Source: Streptomyces sp. WMMB303
GTDB taxonomy: Bacteria; Actinomycetota; Actinomycetes; Streptomycetales; Streptomycetaceae
Reading direction: 5' to 3'
Assembly (NCBI RefSeq): GCF_029351045.1
Contig: NZ_JARKIN010000002.1
Location: forward strand, 1 to 64,000
DNA length: 64,000 nt
Shown here piece by piece: positions 50,382 through 58,106 of this stretch. The notes under the pieces were generated by a model. The model saw only the letters and a program-made list of their open reading frames with translations, was not told the origin of the DNA and did no database searches. The position numbers and the translations under genes are program-made. How positions within the stretch are numbered: position 1 is the first letter of the stretch; each line of letters opens with the position of its first letter.

Positions 50382-50777
50382 GTCATCCGGGGCAACTGAC
50401 GTCCGGTTGCCGAGTTCCTCGCCCTTACACCGCCAGGAGCAGCGCTTCCTTGACTGCGAATCCTTGGTTCGAGGGCGAACTCAGTGCGCTCATGGGAGGC
50501 AGGGGTTTTTCAATCGCGGCGAAGCCGCCAGCGGGCGGGAGAAGAGACGGCTGCAGATGTCCACGTGCGTCAGGCGGGGTTCGCGGCGAAGCCGCCTGCA
50601 GCGGGCAGTCCCGTGTGCGTGCACGGCTGGCAGAAGGAGTTCCGGTACTCCCCTGCACCTGCAGGTCGCCTGCGGGGCGCGCCTCTGTGCTTTTAGAGGC
50701 GACGAGCGTTATCGCAGGTCAGAGCGTTGTTGAATAGCCTCTTTCCGTGTTTCGAATGACGTTTTCGGAAGTTGGAG
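50382..50777 (+). other. Noncoding stretch with repeated GCGGCGAAGCCGC
   Basis: About 400 bp with no supported gene. The small palindrome GCGGCGAAGCCGC occurs twice (about 50516-50528 and 50582-50594), both followed by a GCGGGC motif, in a comparatively AT-rich region before the operators. It might belong to a replication origin. Confidence 0.4.
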
Positions 50778-50898
50778 TTGCCTATAGGCAATCCATGTTC
50801 GATTCCAGATCGCCGTCGTGAGAAGCTGTGACGCGGCAGTGATGTGCCTATAGGCAACTGCTCAGTAGCATCTTCGTATTCGTATTGCCTATGGGCAA
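50778..50898. promoter_or_regulatory. Three TTGCCTATAGGCAA operators
   Basis: Palindrome TTGCCTATAGGCAA at 50778-50791, GTGCCTATAGGCAA at 50844-50857 and TTGCCTATGGGCAA at 50885-50898, spaced 66 and 41 bp apart in AT-richer DNA just before a small winged-helix gene. The palindromic shape and repetition suggest binding sites of one of the adjacent regulators; they could equally be iterons of a replication origin. Confidence 0.75.
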
Positions 50899-50920
50899 GA
50901 TCGCAGGTGAGAGGAGGGGT

Positions 50921-51466
50921 ATGGGGCAGTCGAGCGCAGTCCGGCGGCTACCGGCGGTCAACCGCGGGACGGGCGAGATCGTGCAGCTTGAGTTGCTGGG
51001 CCGCGAATCGTTCCAGCAGGAAGAGGTGCGGGAGAGGCCGGTACTGCCAGGAGTCCGATACGACTGGCAGCCCCACGCGGGACGCCACGTGAACGTTGCC
51101 AAGTCCTTGATGAGAAAGGTCTGGCACAAGGACAGCGGTTACCGTCAGAACGACCGGGACATCTTCGGGTTCTACGTGGCGCACTCGCCCGAGCGTGCCG
51201 AGCCGCTGCGCATGACCTTCAAGGAGATCGCGCAGACTCTCGGCATCCGGCCCGATACCGTGGCACGGTCGGTGGGCAAGCTCCACGCTGGCGGGCTGTT
51301 GTTGGAAGCCGAAAAGGTGGGCCGGATGAAGTTCTACCGAATCAACCCCCGCGCTGCGTACGACGGTTCGGCATCCGACCAGACACGAGCCGTCCGGGAC
51401 GCCCGGTACCCGGTGGTTCCCGCTCCGAAGGCCCCACCAGGACCCCGGAAGAAGGAGGCCATGTGA
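50921..51466 (+). CDS. Small winged-helix regulator/replication protein 1
   Basis: A 181-residue protein from ATG 50921, chosen because GAGGAGGGG lies just upstream; longer readings would overlap the third operator. The core (about 75-150) has KSLMRKVWHKDSGYRQNDRD, FYVAHS, then a winged helix MTFKEIAQTLGIRPDTVARS, VGKLHAGGLLLEAEKVGRMKFYRI. The N-terminus is basic. It is related to the 128-residue protein coded next. It probably binds the TTGCCTATAGGCAA sites and either represses its own operon or takes part in initiation. Confidence 0.7.
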   Translation: MGQSSAVRRLPAVNRGTGEIVQLELLGRESFQQEEVRERPVLPGVRYDWQPHAGRHVNVAKSLMRKVWHKDSGYRQNDRDIFGFYVAHSPERAEPLRMTFKEIAQTLGIRPDTVARSVGKLHAGGLLLEAEKVGRMKFYRINPRAAYDGSASDQTRAVRDARYPVVPAPKAPPGPRKKEAM

Positions 51467-51849
51467 CCTTTCCCGCGACACCGCAGTCCGAGCTGCCCTT
51501 TACTCCTGAGCTGATGCACACGCTGCTACTGGCCACCTGCGAGGCTCCCGGAGCCGACTTCCGGGTACTGAGCTACTACGCGACGGCGGTGCCGCTCGGC
51601 GAGACGGTGCGCAAGACCGCCAAGGAGATCGCGCAGGCCATCCAGCTGAGCCCGCCCAACACAGGGAAGAGCATCCGCCGGTTGGTCGAGGGCGGCTGGC
51701 TGCAGGTCTCCTACCGCATGGGCCGGGTGACCTTCTACCGAGTCGGGCCGCGCGTGACCGCTCTGGCCGCTGAGTCGGCCGAGAGCGACTCTTGTGCTGT
51801 CGCCAGCGTCAGCTATCTGCCGAGCGCATTCGGGGCGGAGGAACAGTGA
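51463..51849 (+). CDS. Small winged-helix regulator/replication protein 2
   Basis: A 128-residue protein from GTG 51463, overlapping the stop of the previous gene (GTGA). It carries the same winged-helix signature as its neighbour: KTAKEIAQAIQLSPPNTGKS, IRRLVEGGWLQVSYRMGRVTFYRV. The pair looks like a tandem duplication and may form heterodimers. MarR/replication-regulator-like; which DNA it binds is unknown. Confidence 0.7.
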   Translation: MTFPATPQSELPFTPELMHTLLLATCEAPGADFRVLSYYATAVPLGETVRKTAKEIAQAIQLSPPNTGKSIRRLVEGGWLQVSYRMGRVTFYRVGPRVTALAAESAESDSCAVASVSYLPSAFGAEEQ

Positions 51850-51893
51850 CGCCACCCTCTTCGACCGTGGGCCTCTGATTCCTCTCCGGAAAA

Positions 51894-51927
51894 GCGGGTG
51901 GGCCGAACAACAGCTCAGCCCACCCGC
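51894..51927. terminator. Bidirectional terminator
   Basis: Perfect 10-bp stem GCGGGTGGGC with a 14-nt loop between two convergent genes ending at 51849 and 51936. Confidence 0.82.
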
Positions 51928-51935
51928 ACAGGAGT

Positions 51936-53585
51936 TCACTGGCCGAGCGCGGCGTACCGGCGCCGGAAGTCGGTGAGGTATCCCGCCAAGTCGTTCTGCT
52001 CCAGTCGCTCACCACCACGTCCACCCTTGGGCTGGATGGCGTGCTCGGCACACAACTCCTCCAACTCTCGCAATGACGGTTCCACACCGCCGTTGTCCTC
52101 GAGTCGCTGCGCCCACACCCGGTAGACGCGCCAGCCCATCCGGTATCGGCGCAGCGTGCTGGGACTGATCTGACCGCCGCTTCGCCCCGCCATACCCCTG
52201 ACCCAGAGGTGGTCGGACAGGTCCTGTATGGCCGGTTCGGTTCCCAGCTTGTCGGTGAGTTCGGCCCACGCCTGGTAGTAACGGTCCACCAGAGTCGGGC
52301 TCCTGCGTCCCTCCCTCACTGGGCTCCCCTCCCCCGCCGGGCTCCCCTGCTGCGCCACCCCGTGTGTTTCCGGCCGGCTGCCGCCTGCGGCGACGTCCTG
52401 GCTTTTCGACACCGTTCCGGGGTGTTGCTGAGCCTCCGCAGGGCCCTCTGCCTTGACGTGGTGGCTCCCGTGCGGGCTCTCCCCCGACGCCCGTCCGGGT
52501 ATCGCGTCGTCGCTGGATGGATCGGCTTCCTCGGGTTCTGGCTGCCGCTGAGGGAGGAACTCCTGCTGTGCGGCAGCCGTGGGCTGGGGATCACGGTCCT
52601 TGTGCCGTACCGGAGCTGTCCCGCCCGGCTGGGACGAGTTGCTCTCCCCCATCGGAGCGCCTGGGCTCGCGGCGCGGTTCGGTACCTGCGGCTCTGGGAG
52701 CCGGTCGTCCGCAGCAGGAACGGGCTGCGGGCTCCGGGAAAGGGCAGGGTTCGGCTCCACCCGCGTCGAGATGCCTGCCGGAGGGCGCTCGTCGAGCAGC
52801 GCCGAAACGTCGTTGTGCAGCTCAGCCGAGGGCACCGTCGTGGCCAGGGGTACTCCGTAGCGGGTCAGTTTGAGGGGTACCAACGCCTCGATGGGTGCTT
52901 TGCGGCGCCAGGAGCGGCCGTAGCGGGTGCGCAGCCGGGTCTCGTAGACGAGCCGGTCCTGTTCCATGCGGATCACCTCGTCGTAGCGGCGCAGCTCCCA
53001 CAGCTTCATCCGCCGCCACATCCGGAAAGTGGAGGGGAAGGCCAGCAGCCAGCGGGAGAGCCGCACCCCCTCCATATGCTTGTCGGCGCTGATCTCGGCC
53101 ATCCGCCCCGCGGCGTGCCGGGCGGCTTCCACCGTGACGACGAAGAGTACGGGGATGACCGCGTGCATCCCCACGCCGAGTGGGTCGGGCCAGGCGGCAG
53201 CGCCGTTGAAGGCGATGGTGGCGGCCGTCAGCAGCCAGGCGGTCTGGCGCAGCAGCGGGAAGGGGATGCGGATCCAGGTCAGCAGCAGGTCCAGCGCGAG
53301 CAGCACGACGATGCCCGCGTCCACCCCGATCGGGAAGTACGGCGCGAACGCGCCGAAACCTTTCCGCTCGGCCAGGTCACGCACCGCCGTATAGGAGCCC
53401 GCGAAGCCGATCGCCGCGATCACCACGGCACCCGCGACCACGACGGTGACAAGGATGCGCTGCAGCCTTGCCGCCCCCGCTGCGCTCCGCATCCTGGTGC
53501 CCCCCTGCTTGATCCTGAGGGGCAGTCTCTCACCGGCGGGTGCGACCAGCTCCGGCTGCCCGATGCGGGCCGGCGCCTCTCGCAC
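51936..53585 (-). CDS. DUF2637 membrane protein (Spd-like)
   Basis: A 549-residue protein from GTG 53585. Four membrane helices (about 40-160: VVIAAIGFAGSYTAVRDLAE, FPIGVDAGIVVLLALDLLLT, LLTAATIAFNGAAAW, MHAVIPVLFVVTVEAARHAA) form the DUF2637 domain found in plasmid transfer or spread genes of streptomycetes. A basic segment follows (RMWRRMKLWELRRYDEV), then a long disordered Pro/Gln/Ser stretch, and a C-terminal helical domain (about 440-549) with a DNA-binding look. It is coded divergently from parA across a parS-like palindrome. It may act in plasmid spread within the mycelium or anchor the partition complex. Confidence 0.8.
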   Translation of the reverse strand: MREAPARIGQPELVAPAGERLPLRIKQGGTRMRSAAGAARLQRILVTVVVAGAVVIAAIGFAGSYTAVRDLAERKGFGAFAPYFPIGVDAGIVVLLALDLLLTWIRIPFPLLRQTAWLLTAATIAFNGAAAWPDPLGVGMHAVIPVLFVVTVEAARHAAGRMAEISADKHMEGVRLSRWLLAFPSTFRMWRRMKLWELRRYDEVIRMEQDRLVYETRLRTRYGRSWRRKAPIEALVPLKLTRYGVPLATTVPSAELHNDVSALLDERPPAGISTRVEPNPALSRSPQPVPAADDRLPEPQVPNRAASPGAPMGESNSSQPGGTAPVRHKDRDPQPTAAAQQEFLPQRQPEPEEADPSSDDAIPGRASGESPHGSHHVKAEGPAEAQQHPGTVSKSQDVAAGGSRPETHGVAQQGSPAGEGSPVREGRRSPTLVDRYYQAWAELTDKLGTEPAIQDLSDHLWVRGMAGRSGGQISPSTLRRYRMGWRVYRVWAQRLEDNGGVEPSLRELEELCAEHAIQPKGGRGGERLEQNDLAGYLTDFRRRYAALGQ

Positions 53586-53610
53586 GCTCGGACCACCGCT
53601 ACGGCCAAAG

Positions 53611-53636
53611 GCTGGCTTTACCGCGGTAAAGCCAGC
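53611..53636. promoter_or_regulatory. parS-like centromere site 1
   Basis: A perfect 26-bp palindrome centred on CTTTACCGCGGTAAAG, between the divergent DUF2637 and parA genes. The 16-bp core occurs twice more, inside parB. Position and repetition point to the ParB binding site or an autoregulatory operator. Confidence 0.8.
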
Positions 53637-53710
53637 AAGAACACTCCGGCAGGAATCTTCCTAACGTGTCGTCGCTTCCTTCAGCTTCTGACGTTAGTAA
53701 GGTACCTTCC

Positions 53711-54955
53711 ATGAGTTCTCCAGCCTCCGGCGACCGCGAGAAGGTCGTCTCCAAGCTGCCGGGATGGCTCCGGCAGAACCTCAAAGTGAGAGCGGCTCAG
53801 CACGGAGTCGAGATCCAGAGCGCAGTCGAGCAGGGCCTCGACGCATGGCTCGCGTTGGCCGCCACACCCAGCACCGTCGACACAGTCGGCGCCGACTCCT
53901 TCTCCACCTTCCTTCCCGCCGGCCAGTGGGACCGCTTCCGGCACGCAGCAGGCGACCGGAAGATCTCTCTCACCCAGGGCCTGGCCCAGTCCATCGAGTT
54001 GTGGCTCGAGAAGAACCCCGCACCCACCGTGCCGCCCGCGAAGTATCCGCGGCGCCGCATCATCTGCAACCAGAAGGGCGGGGTGGGCAAGACAGCGGTC
54101 ACTGCCGGCCTCGGAGCGGCACTGGCCGAGGAGTCCGAGGCACTGCATCCCGTACGCATCTCCCGGCACTTCAGGGCCCGGTTGGAAGCCGCCGCACAGG
54201 ACGACCCGCTGGAGGTGGAGAATCTTCCCGGCCTGGGCCGTCGCACGCTGCTGGTCGACTTCGACCCCCAGCGGCACCTGACCACTCAGCTGGGACGGGA
54301 AGAGATTCCCATGGACTCGTCCGTCGACAGCCTCAGCAAGCACATGACGGGCGAGGCCAAGGGAGACATCCACGATCTGGTGGTGCCGATCGGTGACGAC
54401 CGCTACGGCGGCCGCCTGGACCTTCTGCCGGGCTGTCAGGACGGCTTCCTCCTCGATGTGGCCCTCTCCAAGGTCCGTTTCAGGGAAGCGGCGCTCGAAC
54501 GTGCGCTGGCTCCGCTGGAAGCCTCCTACGACGAGATCATCGTCGACTGCCCACCGAGCCTGGGCCTGAGCATGGACACCGCCATCTACTACGGTCGGCG
54601 CCGCGAGGACGAGCCCGCCGGAAGCTCCGGCCCGATCATCGTGGTCCAGGCCGAGGACAGCAGCGCCGATGCGTACGACCTCCTCGTCACCCAGATCGAG
54701 GATCTGCGCAACGACATGGGCGTGGAGGTCGACTATCTCGGCATCGTGGTGAACCTCTACGATCCACGCCGCGGGTTCATCGCCACCTCGTCCCTGGAAG
54801 CGTGGATAGAGATCAAGGATCCGAAGGTGGTCGCTGTCATCGGCGACCTGACAGACCAGCGCAAGGCGGTACGGCTCAAGCAGCCGTTGCTGTCGTTCGC
54901 CCCGCGCGGCGAGCAGGCGGCCACCATGCGCGCACTGGCCAGGGAGATCTCATGA
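53711..54955 (+). CDS. parA: ParA-type partition ATPase
   Basis: A 414-residue protein from ATG 53711 (GTG 53666 is another option). An N-terminal extension (about 1-110) looks helix-rich with a possible DNA-binding region, as in ParA proteins that control their own operon. The ATPase core has the deviant Walker A NQKGGVGKTA (near 120), Walker A' TLLVDFDPQRHLTTQ (near 180), Walker B YDEIIVDCPPSLG (near 275), and VQAEDSSADAYDLL. It moves the ParB-bound plasmid over the nucleoid for segregation. The stop overlaps parB (ATGA). Confidence 0.92.
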   Translation: MSSPASGDREKVVSKLPGWLRQNLKVRAAQHGVEIQSAVEQGLDAWLALAATPSTVDTVGADSFSTFLPAGQWDRFRHAAGDRKISLTQGLAQSIELWLEKNPAPTVPPAKYPRRRIICNQKGGVGKTAVTAGLGAALAEESEALHPVRISRHFRARLEAAAQDDPLEVENLPGLGRRTLLVDFDPQRHLTTQLGREEIPMDSSVDSLSKHMTGEAKGDIHDLVVPIGDDRYGGRLDLLPGCQDGFLLDVALSKVRFREAALERALAPLEASYDEIIVDCPPSLGLSMDTAIYYGRRREDEPAGSSGPIIVVQAEDSSADAYDLLVTQIEDLRNDMGVEVDYLGIVVNLYDPRRGFIATSSLEAWIEIKDPKVVAVIGDLTDQRKAVRLKQPLLSFAPRGEQAATMRALAREIS

Positions 54956-56055
54956 GCGGCCGCGTCGCAGACCAACTCGGAACGGGAGCCTCCTTCGGCC
55001 GGACCCGGGGCGGGGTCAGCGCCCGCCGCCAGGCCGTCGCCGCCACGACCGGCGCTCCGACCACCGGTGCCCCCGACAGCAGACTGCGGACTCTTCCGCT
55101 CACGCAGTTGGTGCCCACCCGTTTCAACCCGCGCCGGAACTTCGGCTCGGAAGAGAACCTGCTCGAGTTCGGAAAGCGGCTCAAGGCCAAGCAACTGCAG
55201 CCGGCCGTCGCCGTCACGCAAGAGGCATACCTCGCGTTGTGGCCGGACGAGGCCGACGCGGTGGGCGAAGCCGCTTACGTCATCGCCAACGGGGAGCGGC
55301 GCTACCGGGCGAGCCTGGCGATCGGTCTGCCCACCCTGGAGGTGGTCATCGATGACGAGGTGGCCCACTCCCGCGCTGACTTCCTGAACGCCATCCTCTC
55401 GGAGAACAACGACCGCGAGGACCTCGATCCCATCGAGCGGGCGCTGGGTCTTCAGACGATGGTCGACGAACTCGGCGGGAAGACCAAAGTCGCCGAGTAC
55501 TACGAGAAGTCCGCGGGCTGGGTGACACAGCAGCTCTACTTGCTGGATCTGGCCCCCGAGCTGCAGGAGCTGGTGAGCTCGGGTGAGCTGCCGGTCCGCG
55601 AGACCCGGGCCCTGGTGAAGTTGCCCCCGGCCGAGCAGGCGACGGCCTGGAAGACGCGCGCGGCGAAGCGTGAGGAGGAGAAGGCACAGCCCAAGCCACG
55701 GCGCGAGAAGCGTCCGGCCGAGGCGGACGTCGAGCTCGACGGCATCCAGCAGCGGGACAGCTTTACCGCGGTAAAGGAGCAGACGGCCGGCAGTGGATCC
55801 GCAGAGCCCGCCGTTGCCTTTACCGCGGTAAAGGCCGACGAGGAGGCGAAGGGAGAAGCCCCGGGGCCGATGGCTCCGCTTCCCGACCAGCGACCGGCCC
55901 CCGCCGCTGCCGAAAGGGAGGTCCCCTGGGCCGACCCGGAGGCCCTGTGCGGACTGTTGGTGCAGCAGATGACACGCGCGGACCGGGTCGCACTGACCAG
56001 AATGCTGATCGACGTGAACACGAGCGACACGGGGGCGGGCACGGGTTTGTCATAG
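54952..56055 (+). CDS. parB: ParB-type partition protein
   Basis: A 367-residue protein from ATG 54952. The ParB N-terminal domain (about 45-135) has LPLTQLVPTRFNPRRNFG and the CTP-binding stretch VIANGERRYRAS. The HTH follows (about 150-215; DREDLDPIERALGLQTMVDE, KVAEYYEKSAGWVTQQLYLL). The C-terminal third is Lys/Glu/Pro-rich, closing with a dimerisation-like helix. Unusually, two parS-like palindromes lie inside the coding DNA of the linker and are translated as SFTAVK and AFTAVK. It binds parS and spreads or slides along DNA with its partner ParA. Confidence 0.92.
   Translation: MSGRVADQLGTGASFGRTRGGVSARRQAVAATTGAPTTGAPDSRLRTLPLTQLVPTRFNPRRNFGSEENLLEFGKRLKAKQLQPAVAVTQEAYLALWPDEADAVGEAAYVIANGERRYRASLAIGLPTLEVVIDDEVAHSRADFLNAILSENNDREDLDPIERALGLQTMVDELGGKTKVAEYYEKSAGWVTQQLYLLDLAPELQELVSSGELPVRETRALVKLPPAEQATAWKTRAAKREEEKAQPKPRREKRPAEADVELDGIQQRDSFTAVKEQTAGSGSAEPAVAFTAVKADEEAKGEAPGPMAPLPDQRPAPAAAEREVPWADPEALCGLLVQQMTRADRVALTRMLIDVNTSDTGAGTGLS
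55761..55776. promoter_or_regulatory. parS-like site 2, inside parB
   Basis: CTTTACCGCGGTAAAG, same core as at 53611-53636, lying in frame in parB. Confidence 0.75.
55816..55835. promoter_or_regulatory. parS-like site 3, inside parB
   Basis: Palindrome GCCTTTACCGCGGTAAAGGC, 57 bp after site 2, again in the parB linker coding sequence. Confidence 0.75.
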
Positions 56056-56131
56056 CTTCTGGACCCGCCAACATCAGCCCCGGAATCTGACAGCCCTCGG
56101 CCTCCGCAGGGGAAAACGCTCGTGCAGAAAT

Positions 56132-56170
56132 GGCCCGGCCTCCTCGTCAGTGACGTAGGTGGGCCGGGCC
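56132..56170. terminator. Bidirectional terminator
   Basis: 9-bp stem GGCCCGGCC / GGCCGGGCC with a 21-nt loop in the 350-bp gap between the convergent parB and immunity/toxin chimera genes. The rest of the gap, including a G-run at 56281-56289, shows no gene. Confidence 0.65.
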
Positions 56171-56404
56171 TTACGATGCCGTCAGAAGCCGTGGTCGCTC
56201 TCGCCGACAGCGGCCACTCGCCGCCCGCGCGGCTTCGAACCCAGCTCCAGAGCGCCGCATGATGGAGTTCCTGATCGCCTGGGGGGGGGACCGGCGCATT
56301 CGTGTCGACTTTCGTGAGGAAGCCCGAGGCCGGGCCGAAGCACTGCCCCGACAACCAGCAGGACACGGCGGCAGAGGCCTCCGAGCAGCCGATCAGAGCG
56401 TTGG

Positions 56405-57724
56405 TCAGCGGTATCGCAGCAGACGGAATCCGCAGGCGCCCAATGCGTTCAGGTCCGTCACCGGATCCGATGAGCTGTCGACGAGTGCCGTGCGTCCCTC
56501 CGCTGTCCGAAGGGCGTTCAGCAGCAGCCCCACGCTCTCCCGGCCTCGCGCATCGAGGCGGCGGACCCAGACGAGTGCGCGGGCACCGGGAGGCAGAGTG
56601 GCCAACTCGTCCAGCACGGCCGGCAGCTCGCTGTGCGTGGACACCGAGCGCAGTTCGCCGAGCTGCTCCAGTGTGGAGGGTAGCCAGGCAGCGGTGGTGG
56701 TCGGGCTCTGGGGCACCGGCAGACTGTCCTCACCCGGTTCGGCTCCCCGGTCCCAGGCGTCGAACCATGACCACGGGTTGGCGTTCGGAAGGCTGAAGGG
56801 AGGCGATCCGTCCTTGGGTACGACGAGCGCGGCGTCGAGCATGCCCCGTCTCCAGTCGCCGCCGTCCAGGAACGCCGTCGTGTTGCAGGCGAACAGCCAG
56901 CCGCGCCGCTGTTCGTCGTCGGGGGACGGCTCGACGAGCTCCACCGGTTCCTCGTAAGTGTGCGTCAGCCACGTCTCGGCCTTGACCACGGCTGTGGTGA
57001 AGCTGTCGGCGAAACGCTGCCACGGGGGCGTGGGAGGGGCGGGAGGAGCGCCCAGTGAGGGGCGTCGACGGGCGTACTTCAGGACTCGTACGCCAGTTGT
57101 CTCCAGATGTGCGAGTCCGCCGGTCATGCCGTCGAGGAAGACGACCTTCCCGCCGTCGTTGTGGACATGCACAAGGTGCCCGGATACTTCGACTCCGGCC
57201 ACCTGTCGCCGAATCCACACCACCCCGCGGGTGCCCGGTCCCGACTCCTGCGTAGCGCGGATGACTTCGTCCCAATCGCCGCAGGTCAACCGGTCGGCGC
57301 CGGGAAAGTACCGGCGAAGCAGAAGGTCCCACCACCCCGGCGCCTCGTGCGCGGGAGACCAGGGCAGCGGCACAGCTGGGGTGCCGGCGAGGCCGCACTC
57401 CACGGCGACGACACAGCCCCGTGCGTTGAGTCGACGCGCCTGGTCCTGGACCGGATGCGGCTTACGCGTCCGGGCGAACTCGGCCAGGTCGCCCCACAGG
57501 TCATGCGATGCGGGGTGGAAGGGGCTGCCACCGTTCTTGGGCACGACGACCGAGGCGGCCAGCATCGGCCGACCGGGATAGCCGGGCTGCGGCACGGCCC
57601 GACAGGCGAAGAGCCAGCTCGCGTCGTCCTCTGCGACTGGTTCGTCGGCCCGCAGCTTGACCAGATCCCTGTAGGTGGCATGCAGCCAGTCGACAGCGGC
57701 TTGTCGGGCACCGTTCTGGTCCAC
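56405..57724 (-). CDS. Immunity/papain-like toxin chimera (Imm-Tox-Imm-Tox)
   Basis: A 439-residue protein from GTG 57724 built of alternating modules. Residues 7-75 and 245-315 look like YrhB/Imm35-type immunity folds (WLHATYRDLVKL...ASVVVPKNGGSPF and WLTHTYEEPVEL...ALVVPKDGSPPF). Residues 135-225 and 345-435 look like the end of a papain-like glutamine-deamidase toxin domain (GVVWIRRQ...GHLVHVHNDGGKVVFLDGMTG and ALVWVRRLDARG...VGLLLNALRTAEGRTALVDS). The first toxin-like module keeps the His and Asp; the second has lost the His. It is not a working toxin by appearance. It could neutralise the nearby toxin by binding or decoy. It is the last gene of the toxin locus. Confidence 0.65.
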   Translation of the reverse strand: MDQNGARQAAVDWLHATYRDLVKLRADEPVAEDDASWLFACRAVPQPGYPGRPMLAASVVVPKNGGSPFHPASHDLWGDLAEFARTRKPHPVQDQARRLNARGCVVAVECGLAGTPAVPLPWSPAHEAPGWWDLLLRRYFPGADRLTCGDWDEVIRATQESGPGTRGVVWIRRQVAGVEVSGHLVHVHNDGGKVVFLDGMTGGLAHLETTGVRVLKYARRRPSLGAPPAPPTPPWQRFADSFTTAVVKAETWLTHTYEEPVELVEPSPDDEQRRGWLFACNTTAFLDGGDWRRGMLDAALVVPKDGSPPFSLPNANPWSWFDAWDRGAEPGEDSLPVPQSPTTTAAWLPSTLEQLGELRSVSTHSELPAVLDELATLPPGARALVWVRRLDARGRESVGLLLNALRTAEGRTALVDSSSDPVTDLNALGACGFRLLRYR

Positions 57725-57745
57725 GTGACTGTCCCGGCCCGCCGC

Positions 57746-58045
57746 TCAGGCGCCTGTCGGTGGCTGAGCGGGATCGAGATTCCGGACGTACTCGGCCACT
57801 GGCAGGTGTGTCGGCGGCAGGTGGGGTGCGGCCCCGTCCTTGGGCACGACGACGACACGGACGAACGGAGCCTGCGTCTCGTCCCCCGTCTCCAGATGCT
57901 CCTGGGAGTCGAACCGAATCGCCCAGGCCCTTTCGTACTCGCGCGACAGTTCCGGTTGCAGGACCAGGGTGAACCGGTCCTCGTACGGCGAAGTGCGGAG
58001 AAAGGCGCGAGCAGCCTCGAGAGCGGCGTCGTGGGAGATCATCAC
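57746..58045 (-). CDS. Imm35/YrhB-like immunity protein
   Basis: A 99-residue protein starting at GTG 58045 or ATG 58042, directly after the toxin gene. It has HDAALEAARAFLRTSPYEDRF, WAIRFDSQEHLETGD and VVVVPKDGAAPHLPPTHLPV, the pattern of YrhB/Imm35 immunity proteins found behind toxin genes of the polymorphic class. It should bind and block the papain-like toxin coded upstream. The same pattern recurs twice in the following chimera. Confidence 0.75.
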   Translation of the reverse strand: MMISHDAALEAARAFLRTSPYEDRFTLVLQPELSREYERAWAIRFDSQEHLETGDETQAPFVRVVVVPKDGAAPHLPPTHLPVAEYVRNLDPAQPPTGA

Positions 58046-58106
58046 GTGCTTCCGGGTGGGGCGAACGGGGTGGCGATTGAAGAGGGGGCCACGGTCAGGA
58101 ACCGCG

